From the NCBI GenBank assembly GCA_902610315.1, contig CACLVA010000005.1:21945-85944 (forward strand): 64,000 nt of DNA, in the 5' to 3' direction. This document shows, piece after piece, positions 1 to 12,096 of this stretch. Source of the DNA: an uncultured Pelagibacteraceae bacterium. Lineage in GTDB: Bacteria; Pseudomonadota; Alphaproteobacteria; Pelagibacterales; Pelagibacteraceae. Position 1 is the stretch's first letter; each line of letters starts with the position of its first letter. A program made the translations under genes and the position numbers. A model generated the notes under the pieces. The model was not told the DNA's origin. It saw nothing but the letters and a program-made list of their open reading frames with translations, and ran no database searches.

Positions 1-425
1 TTAACTAAATGAATTTGAGTTCGGTGATAAAATTTTGCAAAACACATTATTATTGCAACTTTCATTAATTCAGAAGGTTGAAGATTAATAAAGTATAGGT
101 CTACCCATCTTTGAGAGCCAGAAGCTTTTACTCCATACATAGATGCCCAAATTAATAAACATAAAACCACAAAGTAAAAAATGTAGCCGATTGAATGCCA
201 AAGTCTTAAGTTCACAAAGGAAAGTATCAACATCATGGAAAAGAAAACTATAAATCGAATTACATGGCTTTTTGTATGGTAAAGAACTTCTCCTCCTTCT
301 GTTGAATACATTGATAAGGAACTTACAAGTCCAAGAATTAATAAGCAAAAAAGCAAAATATAGTCTAATGATCTAAGTTTTTGAAAGAAGGTAGTTTGTC
401 CACTTAGTGCCGTTTCTTGAAACAT
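1..425 (-). CDS. rodA: RodA rod-shape glycosyltransferase (SEDS family), N-terminal part
   Basis: The gene runs off the left edge, so only about the first 141 residues are present. RodA is the inner-membrane SEDS peptidoglycan polymerase of the elongation complex and works with PBP2. The visible part shows several hydrophobic segments, the first beginning LDYILLFCLLILGL, and the SEDS-typical stretch GSQRWVDLYFINLQPSELMK. The ATG at 425 shares one base with the stop codon of mrdA (TAATG), so translation is probably coupled to it. Pairing with mrdA and mreBCD makes RodA much more likely than FtsW, and a separate ftsW lies in the division cluster at 38458-39573. Confidence 0.9.
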   Translation of the reverse strand, partial: MFQETALSGQTTFFQKLRSLDYILLFCLLILGLVSSLSMYSTEGGEVLYHTKSHVIRFIVFFSMMLILSFVNLRLWHSIGYIFYFVVLCLLIWASMYGVKASGSQRWVDLYFINLQPSELMKVAIIMCFAKFYHRTQIHLV

Positions 426-2404
426 TATGCTACAAAATTAATATTTTTTTGTTTAAATTTTTCTCTTTCTTCGTGTCTATCGATTACGACTTTAAACAAT
501 TTTTTGGCCATCGGAGCTGCGGTCGAGCCGCCAGATCCACCGTGTTCTATAAAAACACTCATTGCATATCTTGGATTTTTATAAGGTCCAAATGCAATAT
601 ATAGAGCGTGATCTCTATCCTCATAGGGAATTTGAGAAATATCTAAATCAAGCTCTCTTTGAGCTTCAGTTATTCTTTTTACCTGTGAAGTTCCTGTTTT
701 TCCTGCAAACTGGTATTTCTTGTCTTCAATTCTTGAAGAATAAGATGTCCCTCTAACCTCATTTGTAGAAGCAAACATTGCCTCCAAAACAAATTTTACA
801 TTTTCTTGATTTCTAAAAAGTGGACTATATAAATTATCTTCTTTACTAGAGGACATTTCAAGGCCAACCATTGCGTCATCAAAATCTGGGCCTTGTATTT
901 TTTCTTCTAAATTTTTACTCATTTTAGATTTTATTTCCTCAAAAGATAAATCTTCTTTATTTACTATGATTTTTGGATTTATTTTAAAACCACCATTCGC
1001 TAATTGAGCAGTCATCAGACATAACTGTAACGGAGTTGTTTGTATATAACCTTGACCAATTCCTGTTATAAGTGTTTCACCAAGAACCCATCCTTTTCCA
1101 AGGACATTTTTTTTCCATTTCGTTGAAGGAACTAAACCGCTTTTCTCCTCATTAAAAATATTGTTAAAGACTTTATTGCCTAATCCAAATTTTTTTGCAG
1201 TTTCATTTAGACGATCAACTCCCAATCTTCTGGACATTTCATAAAAAAAAGTATCACATGAAACTTTTAGAGCATCTCTGAGATTAACTACTCCATGTCC
1301 TTTCTTTTTCCAACAGTTATATGTTTGCCCATACATCTCTATTTTTCCTGAACAATTAACTTTAAAATTTGGTGAAATAATATTGTTTTCTAATGCTGAC
1401 AGCGCAACAATCGGTTTTATTGTTGAACCAGGAGGATATAATCCTGTAATCGATCTATTTATAAGTGGTTTTTTTGGATTATTTCTAATTGCCTCCCAAT
1501 TTTCATAACTTATTCCATATAAAAATAAATTTGGATCAAAAGATGGCGACGAGTGCATTGCAAGAATATCTCCGGTGTATATGTCCATAACACTTATAGA
1601 TCCTGCTCTATCTTTTAAAAGTTCGTTGCACGTCTGTTGAATTTTTGTGTCTACTGTTAATCTTATTGATTTACCTTTTTGGCCCTCTACGTGATCTATT
1701 TGATTTATTCTTTTACCATATGCATTGACTTCGTATCTTTGAACTCCATTCATGCCAATTAAATCATTTTCTAAGGATCTCTCTAATCCAATTTTTCCAA
1801 CTCTTAATCCAGGTACATGTTTCTTTTTAATTTCACTATTATTTGCAAGATCATTTTGACTTGCTTGTGCGACGTAACCTAATAGATGGGTATAATTTTC
1901 GTTGTAAGGATAGCTTCTTGCTACAGATAAAACTGGCTTAACTCCTGATAGTTCATGTAGATAAAAATTAATTTTAACAAATTGATCCCAAGATAAATTT
2001 TCTGATACTATTAATGTCTCCCATGGCTTTTGAGATTTTTTCTTTTTTATAATTTTGTTAAAAGTTTTTTGGTCTAATTCTAATATATCTTTTACTCTAA
2101 TAATTAGACTATTAAAATTTTCAACTTGCTCAGGTATTACGTGAAGTTGATAAACTTTTAAGTTACCAGCAATTGTATTTCCAAAAAAATCTTGGAAATC
2201 TCCTCTTATTGGTGGTAACTTCCACTCCCTTAATCGATTTTTGTCTGAGAGTGTTAAGTATTTTTTATTTTGGTTTATTTGAAGTGAAAATAGTTGTGCA
2301 ATTATACCTCCAAAAACAACGAGCTTAGCAGCAGACAGAATAAACATTCTTCTGCCAACTACACTTTGTTTTCTGTAACCAGTATCTGAGCCACCACTAA
2401 TCAT
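425..2404 (-). CDS. mrdA: Penicillin-binding protein 2, elongation transpeptidase
   Basis: This 659-residue class B PBP cross-links peptidoglycan in the periplasm during cell elongation, as partner of RodA. One membrane segment lies near residues 20-40 (FILSAAKLVVFGGIIAQLF) and is followed by the PBP dimerisation domain. The transpeptidase domain has the active-site SxxK as STIK near residue 327 in the context PPGSTIKP, an SxN-like SCD further on, and KTGT near residue 568 in AGKTGTSQ. Length is normal for the family (about 600-650). The start overlaps the end of mreD by 8 bases and the stop overlaps the rodA start, so mreBCD-mrdA-rodA forms one tight operon. Confidence 0.96.
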   Translation of the reverse strand: MISGGSDTGYRKQSVVGRRMFILSAAKLVVFGGIIAQLFSLQINQNKKYLTLSDKNRLREWKLPPIRGDFQDFFGNTIAGNLKVYQLHVIPEQVENFNSLIIRVKDILELDQKTFNKIIKKKKSQKPWETLIVSENLSWDQFVKINFYLHELSGVKPVLSVARSYPYNENYTHLLGYVAQASQNDLANNSEIKKKHVPGLRVGKIGLERSLENDLIGMNGVQRYEVNAYGKRINQIDHVEGQKGKSIRLTVDTKIQQTCNELLKDRAGSISVMDIYTGDILAMHSSPSFDPNLFLYGISYENWEAIRNNPKKPLINRSITGLYPPGSTIKPIVALSALENNIISPNFKVNCSGKIEMYGQTYNCWKKKGHGVVNLRDALKVSCDTFFYEMSRRLGVDRLNETAKKFGLGNKVFNNIFNEEKSGLVPSTKWKKNVLGKGWVLGETLITGIGQGYIQTTPLQLCLMTAQLANGGFKINPKIIVNKEDLSFEEIKSKMSKNLEEKIQGPDFDDAMVGLEMSSSKEDNLYSPLFRNQENVKFVLEAMFASTNEVRGTSYSSRIEDKKYQFAGKTGTSQVKRITEAQRELDLDISQIPYEDRDHALYIAFGPYKNPRYAMSVFIEHGGSGGSTAAPMAKKLFKVVIDRHEEREKFKQKNINFVA

Positions 2405-2909
2405 TAGTTCTTCTAAGTAAATTTAAATAATAACCAAAAATATATGAAAAAAAATAATAGAACAAGAAAGTATAAAAAACATTAAAAAGTAAATTGTAGT
2501 ATTCAATTTTAACATTAAAAAAAACTACTAGAATTGAATAAAAAATTGAATTTATGACCAAAATAGTAAAAAGGAAGAAAAACCAATCTTTAATTAGACT
2601 AACTCTTAATGTTATATTCCTTAAATAAACTGCAAAAACACAAATAAATAAATAAGTAACGCTGCTAATTCCTAGAGGTAATCCAATTACGACATCATTT
2701 ATAAGACCAGCGAAAAACACTAATACATAACTTAACCTTCCTTCTCCTTTTAAGCTCCAATAAAAAATTAAAATATAAGGAAAATTAAAAGAAAAATATT
2801 TTAAATTTAAATAATTAAAATCAAACTCATTTAGCACGGAGATATAAAGTAAAATAATTGGGCCTAATGACAAAAGTTTTCTTGAAAATGGCAGTTTTGA
2901 TATGCTCAT
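2397..2909 (-). CDS. mreD: MreD, membrane protein of the elongasome
   Basis: A 170-residue, very hydrophobic protein with about five predicted membrane segments. MreD is a poorly conserved inner-membrane partner of MreC and MreB in cell-shape control. The identification rests on size, the LINDVVIGLPLGISS stretch (compare the GLxxDxxxGxPLG pattern common in MreD) and position between mreC and mrdA. It begins 3 bases after the mreC stop and its end overlaps mrdA by 8 bases. Sequence similarity alone would be weak evidence; the gene order makes the call firm. Confidence 0.88.
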   Translation of the reverse strand: MSISKLPFSRKLLSLGPIILLYISVLNEFDFNYLNLKYFSFNFPYILIFYWSLKGEGRLSYVLVFFAGLINDVVIGLPLGISSVTYLFICVFAVYLRNITLRVSLIKDWFFFLFTILVINSIFYSILVVFFNVKIEYYNLLFNVFYTFLFYYFFSYIFGYYLNLLRRTND

Positions 2910-2912
2910 AAA

Positions 2913-3761
2913 CTAATTTATATTTTCGTATAAGACAATTTTCACTAATCTTAGCTGTGAAAAATTTGAGTGAAAGGTAACATAACTTTCATCACCATCA
3001 TCAATTATGGTTATTTGACCAACAGGTATCCCTGATTTAAATATTCCCCCAGATCCTGATGTATAAATTTGATCACCATTATTTAAATCAAAATTTTCTA
3101 ATTGAGTGTATTGAAGTTTGCCAAATTTTTCTCCAGTTCCTGTCAAAATAGATTGAACACTATTTGGTTCTACGGATACCGGCACTTTACTGTTTAGGTC
3201 AGATAACAATAACACTCTTGATGTTAAATAGTTAACTTCCACTACTTTTCCAATTAAAAAATCTCCATCTAAAACTGCCATACCTAATTTTACATTGTCT
3301 TTACTTCCTCTATTGACAATAATAGATTTAAGGAATGGGCTTTGTTTGTCTACTAATACCTTTGCTAATATTTCAGAGGACACATCTACAATGTCCTCTA
3401 TTTTAGATTTTAGCATTATATTTTCAGATATTATATAATTATTGCTTAAGTTTTCAGCTTTCAATGCTTTATATTCTTTTTTAAGTTTTTTATGATCATC
3501 ATACAAATTAATGTGTGACATTGTTAATCTGTAAGCATTTATAATAATATTTTCAGGTCCTGAGATTATGAAAGAAGCGCGATAAACAATTTCGTTTAAA
3601 CCTACTTTTAAAATACTTATCCCTTTAAAATTAAATTTACTTAATGTTAAAATAGTTATTGAAAAAAATAATAATACTATTAATGAAAATCTTTGTTTAG
3701 TTCCTTTTTTTAGAAAGGCAGATCTGATTGCTATTATAAAATCATCTCTGCTTGTTTCCAT
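2913..3761 (-). CDS. mreC: MreC, periplasmic scaffold of the elongasome
   Basis: A 282-residue protein with a short cytoplasmic N-terminus, one membrane segment near residues 25-45 (FSLIVLLFFSITILTL), a coiled-coil stretch near 90-120 and a beta-rich MreC domain to the C-terminus. The recognisable core includes VIVNRGSKDNVKLGMAVLD (here with an I in place of the first V) and the following LIGKVVEV. MreC links MreB to PBP2 and RodA in the periplasm. It follows mreB after a 6-base gap and precedes mreD by 3 bases. Confidence 0.95.
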   Translation of the reverse strand: METSRDDFIIAIRSAFLKKGTKQRFSLIVLLFFSITILTLSKFNFKGISILKVGLNEIVYRASFIISGPENIIINAYRLTMSHINLYDDHKKLKKEYKALKAENLSNNYIISENIMLKSKIEDIVDVSSEILAKVLVDKQSPFLKSIIVNRGSKDNVKLGMAVLDGDFLIGKVVEVNYLTSRVLLLSDLNSKVPVSVEPNSVQSILTGTGEKFGKLQYTQLENFDLNNGDQIYTSGSGGIFKSGIPVGQITIIDDGDESYVTFHSNFSQLRLVKIVLYENIN

Positions 3762-3767
3762 TTTATC

Positions 3768-6378
<2,611 letters not shown>

Positions 6379-6408
6379 TATTTTGTAAAAATTTTTTTTT
6401 GGATAATA

Positions 6409-6427
6409 CAATCTCTAGCAGAGATTG
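6409..6427 (-). promoter_or_regulatory. Hairpin in the ilvC-leuA gap
   Basis: A perfect 8-bp inverted repeat, CAATCTCT-AGC-AGAGATTG on the plus strand, lies in the 90-base gap between the ilvC stop and the leuA ATG and ends 30 bases before leuA. There is no U-run after it in the direction of transcription, so it is not a standard terminator. It could be a processing or stability element, or a leader hairpin controlling leuA. Its right arm, read on the minus strand, shares GCTAGA and ATTG with the hairpin before ilvB at 9819-9854. The function is inferred only from position. Confidence 0.5.
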
Positions 6428-6468
6428 CAAAACAAAATAGTCAATTATGGGTTTTATACGTTATTTTT

Positions 6469-7503
<1,035 letters not shown>

Positions 7504-8052
7504 TTATTTAAAAATTTCTGACCCTCTTGTCATAGCAACTGCACCAGTTCTAGACACGCTAACTAATCCAAATTTTTTTAAATCTCCCATCACAGTATCT
7601 ATTTCTCTTCTTAATGCAGTTATTTGAAGTACAACTGATTTTTGAGTTTTGTCTAATACTACCGGATTAAATTTTTTGCAAACCTTTAATGCTTTATTTC
7701 TCTTAGAAGTATTCCCAACAAGCTTTAATAAAGCCATTTCCTTAAATATAATTTTTTTATCACCTCTCATAAAATCTGCAACTTTATGAACTGGCACAAG
7801 TTTACCTAATTGTAATTTAATCTGCTCAATTACCTGGGGTGTTCCAGTAGTTACAATAGTTATTCTTGATATACCTCTTTTGGGATCAACTTCTGCAACA
7901 GCTAAGGACTCTATGTTATATCCTCTGCCTGAGAATAAACCCACTACTCTAGCTAAAACTCCAGCCTCATTATCTACCCATACAACTATTATATGTGTGT
8001 CTAATTTTCCTTTTTTTCCTGGATCGCTATAAGCTGATTTAGATTTAGCCAT
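7504..8052 (-). CDS. ilvN: Acetolactate synthase regulatory subunit
   Basis: A 182-residue small subunit that gives valine feedback control to the catalytic subunit. The N-terminal ACT domain is clear: HIIVVWVDNEAGVLARVVG followed by FSGRGYNIESLAV at residues 20-50. A second ACT-like domain fills the C-terminal half. The size fits the long IlvH/IlvN form. The start ATG shares one base with the ilvB stop, the usual arrangement for co-translated subunits. Confidence 0.95.
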   Translation of the reverse strand: MAKSKSAYSDPGKKGKLDTHIIVVWVDNEAGVLARVVGLFSGRGYNIESLAVAEVDPKRGISRITIVTTGTPQVIEQIKLQLGKLVPVHKVADFMRGDKKIIFKEMALLKLVGNTSKRNKALKVCKKFNPVVLDKTQKSVVLQITALRREIDTVMGDLKKFGLVSVSRTGAVAMTRGSEIFK

Positions 8053-9818
8053 TAAACTAAAGTTTTTCCTTTTCCTGTTATCTTGTTTTCTTTTTGATCA
8101 TTAGGCCCCAACAACATTTGATTATGAGGTTTACCTGATGGAATCATTGGAAAACAATTTTCTTCTTTATCAACTAAGCAATCAAATATTACAGGTTTTT
8201 TTACGTCAATCATTTCTTGAATTTTTTGATCTAATTCATCCGGAGTTTTCGCTCTTATTCCAACACATCCATAAGCTTCTGCTAGTTTTACAAAGTCAGG
8301 AAGAGCCGCAGTATAACTCTCAGAATAATTTTTTTCATGAAGTAATTCTTGCCATTGTCTTACCATACCCATGTACTCATTATTTAAAATAAATATCTTT
8401 ATTGGTAAATTATACTGAACAGCTGTAGACATTTCCTGCATTGTCATTAGAACTGAAGCTTCTCCGGCAATATCAACTACTAATTTGTCAGGATGAGCTA
8501 TTTGAACACCAACTGCCGCTGGTAAACCATAACCCATTGTACCAAGACCACCTGATGTCATCCATCTATTTGGTTTATCGAATTTATAATGCTGAGCAGC
8601 CCACATTTGATGCTGACCAACCTCTGTTGTAATAAATGTATCTTTATTTTTGGTTAACTCATAAAGTCTTTGAATTGCAAATTGTGGTTTTATTGTTTTA
8701 TCACTATTAATAAAGTTTAGAGAATTAACAGATCTCCATTTTCCAATTTGTTCCCACCATTTTGAAATATTTTCTTTGTTAGACTTTAAAAAATTTGGTT
8801 TATGTTTTTTAATTGTCTTTATTAGTAATGAAATTACTTCTGAGACATCACCTACAATTGGAAGATCTACCTTCACATTTTTATTTATTGAAGATGGATC
8901 TATATCTATGTGAACCTTTTTGGATTTAGGAGAGAATTCATCAATTTTTCCTGTTATCCTGTCATCAAATCTTGCACCAATGTTAATCATAAGATCACAA
9001 TCATGCATAGCATTATTAGCTTCGTATGTGCCATGCATACCAAGCATTCCTAAAAATTGATTGTCATCTCCTGGAAACGAACCAAGACCTTGTAGGGTTG
9101 ATGTTATTGGAAAACCAGTGATTGAAACTAATTCTCTTAATTGCTCACTTGCCTTAGGACCAGAATTAATTACACCACCACCTGTATAAAATATTGGTTG
9201 TTTTGCTTTACTCATCATTTCAATAAGTTTATCGATATCCTTTTGCGAAAACCTATTATTTGATTTTCCATTAAGTTTTTTTTGTTTTTTAAAATTTGTG
9301 TATTTGGCTTTTTGAAATTGAATATCTTTTGGTATATCAACCAAAACTGGTCCAGGTCTTCCAGTAGTAGCAACTTCAAAAGCCTTGTGAATTGTTTTTG
9401 CTAAATCCTTAACATCTTTTACCAACCAATTATGCTTAGTACACGGCCTAGTAATTCCTGTAGTATCACATTCTTGAAAAGCATCAGTTCCTATTAAATG
9501 TGTTGGAACTTGTCCTGAAATACATACTAATGGAATAGAATCCATGTATGCGTCTGTTAAGGCAGTAACAACATTTGTTGCACCAGGACCAGATGTAACT
9601 AAAACTACACCAGGTTTTCCACATGATCTTGCATAACCTTCAGCAGCATGTCCTGCTCCTTGCTCGTGTCGTGCAAGTATATGTTTAATGCTATCATGAT
9701 TTTTTAATTCGTCGTAAATTGGTAATACGGCGCCACCAGGATAACCAAAAATAAATTCAACTTTTTGATCCTCCATACATTTAAAAACTATTTCTGCGCC
9801 TGTATATAATTTTGACAT
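8052..9818 (-). CDS. ilvB: Acetolactate synthase catalytic subunit
   Basis: A 588-residue thiamine-diphosphate enzyme that condenses two pyruvates, or pyruvate and 2-ketobutyrate, at the head of valine/leucine/isoleucine synthesis. The N-terminal domain has GYPGGAVLPIYD and RHEQGAGHAAEGYAR, whose Glu is the conserved cofactor-activating residue. The central FAD-binding domain has GMLGMHGTYEAN, and the C-terminal ThDP/metal region reads VVDIAGEASVLMTMQEM. The usual GDG is thus GEA, which I recall from other alphaproteobacterial enzymes. The ATG at 9818 lies immediately after a strong hairpin (9819-9854), with no visible ribosome-binding site outside that hairpin. Confidence 0.96.
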   Translation of the reverse strand: MSKLYTGAEIVFKCMEDQKVEFIFGYPGGAVLPIYDELKNHDSIKHILARHEQGAGHAAEGYARSCGKPGVVLVTSGPGATNVVTALTDAYMDSIPLVCISGQVPTHLIGTDAFQECDTTGITRPCTKHNWLVKDVKDLAKTIHKAFEVATTGRPGPVLVDIPKDIQFQKAKYTNFKKQKKLNGKSNNRFSQKDIDKLIEMMSKAKQPIFYTGGGVINSGPKASEQLRELVSITGFPITSTLQGLGSFPGDDNQFLGMLGMHGTYEANNAMHDCDLMINIGARFDDRITGKIDEFSPKSKKVHIDIDPSSINKNVKVDLPIVGDVSEVISLLIKTIKKHKPNFLKSNKENISKWWEQIGKWRSVNSLNFINSDKTIKPQFAIQRLYELTKNKDTFITTEVGQHQMWAAQHYKFDKPNRWMTSGGLGTMGYGLPAAVGVQIAHPDKLVVDIAGEASVLMTMQEMSTAVQYNLPIKIFILNNEYMGMVRQWQELLHEKNYSESYTAALPDFVKLAEAYGCVGIRAKTPDELDQKIQEMIDVKKPVIFDCLVDKEENCFPMIPSGKPHNQMLLGPNDQKENKITGKGKTLV

Positions 9819-9854
9819 TTGACCAATCTAGCTGAAGTTGTGCTAATTGGTCAA
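9819..9854 (-). promoter_or_regulatory. Strong hairpin abutting the ilvB start codon
   Basis: The arms TTGACCAAT-C-TAGC (9819-9832) and GCTAATTGGTCAA (9842-9854) pair over 13 bp with one bulged C and a 9-base loop. In the direction of ilvB transcription the structure ends at the base before the ATG and begins 12 bases after the stop of the preceding protease gene. No U-tract follows. It would cover the entire ribosome-binding region of ilvB, so a translational or attenuation-like control of branched-chain amino acid synthesis is plausible. A DNA operator read as a palindrome is the main alternative. Confidence 0.6.
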
Positions 9855-9866
9855 GTTTATCTGCTG

Positions 9867-12083
9867 TTATTGTGATAAAAATTTTTGTACTTCTGAGAAA
9901 TGCACTGCAAAATTCATACCTTCGGATGTATCTTTGTGCAATCCCTGAGTATTCACTCCAATAACTCTATCTTTATAAAATAATGGGCCACCTGAATTTC
10001 CTGGATTTATTGCAGCATCTGTTTGAATAAATAACACGTCTTCAGCTCCTGTAGCGTTGTAAACACTACTCTCTTTTCTTATTGCGCTAATCCAACCCTT
10101 CGTTAAAGAAAATTTTCTACCTTTAGGGTGACCAAGTGCTTCTACCATTTCACCTTGTTTTAATTGTCCAGAGTAAAATTTTACTGGATCACCTTTCATA
10201 TTGGTTTTAAGTAGAGCCAAATCTCTTTTTAAATCTTTTTTTATAACGACCGCTGAGGATCTTTTTTTATTACGATCAATTATTGAAATTGACATTGCGT
10301 TTTCGACAACATGGTAATTTGTAAGTATTTCATCGTTGCTTATAAAAAATCCAGAACCCATTCCTGAACCAGTTTTAACAACTACCACACTATCAAATCT
10401 TGAATCTTTTGTTTCGTAAGAAGAAGATGTTAATGAGGCTGATTTAACTTTTTTCTTTTGATTTTTTTTAGATCCAAACAATTTGTCCCAGAAAGATTCT
10501 GGTTTATCTTGCTCGTAATTTAATAATGCATAAACATCATTAATATTATTAAGTTGTTTTTTTGTAGAATTGTTTATCTTTAATAAAAAACCATCTATGC
10601 TAACTTCATTAAGTTTTGTATTTTCCCAAATTTTAACATCATCCATTTTATCATGTTTATTTGTTAATTCTTCAAATCTTTTATCCTGTTGGTTAATATT
10701 ATATGCAACGTTAAAGTTCTTTTCTTCATTGAATGAAATGTTGCTTTGATAAAACTTATTATTTTGAAACTGAATAATGTCATAATGAACTTTTTTTTCT
10801 GATTTTATGTTCACTAGATCGTAATTATAAGGACTTAAAATTTCTTTATCCAAATACATTGGGGTAGTAGAATAATCAGATATTAAATCATTTAGTTTAT
10901 TTTGTAAATTTACATAATTATTATGGTATGAAATCGAACCTGCGGTATTAGCAAAAGCTCCTAACACATCTAACCATCCATATCCGGTAGATTGTTGCGT
11001 CATTAATTTATATTCGTAAATTTCTGATTCCCTTTTAGCTAACATAGCTTTTTTTTCTGTATCTCTTATTTCCATTTCTAATCTTCTGTAATCTGGATTT
11101 GGTATTTGTCTAATTCCAGTAACAATCCTCGATGTCATCTGATTTTGTGAGATTGTGTTTGAAAAAGTTTCTACATCCTTAGGTATAATTAAAACCAAAT
11201 TAATATTTTTTTTTGTTAATTCTTTAAATTCGCTTTTATTAAGTGAATCAATCAAGGTAACTTCACCTGATACATATGGAATTATATTTTCCTTAACAAT
11301 TTTCTTATTGTATAAAACGAGTTCTAGATTTTCGTTAATTATAAGAGTCTGAGAAGAGGCTACTTCACTTGAGTTGCTTTTTACAGTTTCATCATTTTTG
11401 TTTTGTTTAGTTTTAGCTAAACGCTCTAATTTTTTTTGCTCATTTAATTTTTTTCTCTGTTCTATTTTTGCTAAACGCTCTAATTTTTTTTGCTCATTTA
11501 ATTTTTTTCTCTGTTCTATTTTTGCTAAACGCTCTAATTTTTTTTGCTCATTTATTTTTTTTCTCTGTTCTATTTTTGCTAAACGCTCTAATTTTTTTCT
11601 TTTTTGCAAAAGTTTTCTTTCTTCAGCTTTTGCTAATTGTTTTTTTCTCTTTTCCTCTTGTTCTAGTTTTCTTTTTTCTATTCTCTCAAGTCTCGCTTTG
11701 TTTTTCTTAGCTTTCTTTTCGAGTAATTGTTGGGTTTTTTTATTTTTAGCAATTTTTTTTAAAGAGTCTTTTTTTATTTTTTCTACATCTTCTTTAGTTA
11801 TATCTTTTTCAGTTTTTGCTACATTATTTTTGTTGCTTCTATAATTTTCTAATGCTTCTTTTCTTAGTTCATCTTTTACATCTAAAATATTTATAAATTC
11901 ATTTTTTGTAATTAATTCCTCTGCATTCTCATTGCAGTTTTTTTCAGAAAACAAAGGATACATGAAGCCTGTCTCATCTAAACAAAAACGTTCCTCTGCT
12001 ATTGAAAAATTTGTCATCCATACTGAAAGTATGAAAGGTAAAATAACTGTTTTTAATCTACTTGACATGAATGTTATTTTCAT
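9867..12083 (-). CDS. Secreted trypsin-like serine protease with a long coiled-coil repeat region
   Basis: A 738-residue protein with a signal peptide (ILPFILSVWMTNFSIAEE), a short Cys-containing segment, then a highly charged Lys/Glu coiled coil at roughly residues 75-235. That region contains 18-residue repeats of the type KLERLAKIEQRKKLNEQK. A region of unknown fold (about 240-560) follows. The final 175 residues are an S1C/DegP-like protease domain with the full triad: His in LTNYHVVENA, Asp in RDLALLKTN and Ser in NPGNSGGPLF. There is no PDZ domain. The start could also be the Met five codons in (12068). Substrates are unknown. It is divergent, by only 13 bases, from a small secreted coiled-coil protein. 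Confidence 0.85.
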   Translation of the reverse strand: MKITFMSSRLKTVILPFILSVWMTNFSIAEERFCLDETGFMYPLFSEKNCNENAEELITKNEFINILDVKDELRKEALENYRSNKNNVAKTEKDITKEDVEKIKKDSLKKIAKNKKTQQLLEKKAKKNKARLERIEKRKLEQEEKRKKQLAKAEERKLLQKRKKLERLAKIEQRKKINEQKKLERLAKIEQRKKLNEQKKLERLAKIEQRKKLNEQKKLERLAKTKQNKNDETVKSNSSEVASSQTLIINENLELVLYNKKIVKENIIPYVSGEVTLIDSLNKSEFKELTKKNINLVLIIPKDVETFSNTISQNQMTSRIVTGIRQIPNPDYRRLEMEIRDTEKKAMLAKRESEIYEYKLMTQQSTGYGWLDVLGAFANTAGSISYHNNYVNLQNKLNDLISDYSTTPMYLDKEILSPYNYDLVNIKSEKKVHYDIIQFQNNKFYQSNISFNEEKNFNVAYNINQQDKRFEELTNKHDKMDDVKIWENTKLNEVSIDGFLLKINNSTKKQLNNINDVYALLNYEQDKPESFWDKLFGSKKNQKKKVKSASLTSSSYETKDSRFDSVVVVKTGSGMGSGFFISNDEILTNYHVVENAMSISIIDRNKKRSSAVVIKKDLKRDLALLKTNMKGDPVKFYSGQLKQGEMVEALGHPKGRKFSLTKGWISAIRKESSVYNATGAEDVLFIQTDAAINPGNSGGPLFYKDRVIGVNTQGLHKDTSEGMNFAVHFSEVQKFLSQ
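11416..11599 (-). repeat. Tandem 54-bp repeats inside the protease gene
   Basis: The 15-mer GCTAAACGCTCTAAT (plus strand) begins at 11416, 11470, 11524 and 11578, exactly 54 bases apart. This gives three full units and a partial fourth. The units are nearly identical and encode 18-residue coiled-coil repeats in the protease. A period divisible by three keeps copy-number changes in frame, so the length may vary between strains. The high identity suggests recent expansion by slippage or recombination. Confidence 0.95.
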
Positions 12084-12096
12084 TTGATATTATCTC

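Noticed and set aside
85..348. An 87-residue frame on the minus strand at the left edge
   Set aside because: It is a shifted frame inside rodA, whose SEDS motifs are clear in the correct frame.
9819..9854. The ilvB hairpin as an intrinsic terminator of the protease gene
   Set aside because: No T-run follows on the coding strand; the ATG of ilvB comes immediately after the stem.
11416..11599. Regular repeats considered as a CRISPR array
   Set aside because: The 54-bp units are directly adjacent with no variable spacers and are in frame with a coiled-coil protein.
11374..11844. A 156-residue Phe/Cys-rich frame on the plus strand
   Set aside because: It is the mirror of the Lys/Glu repeats of the protease gene; such antisense frames arise from the repeat composition.
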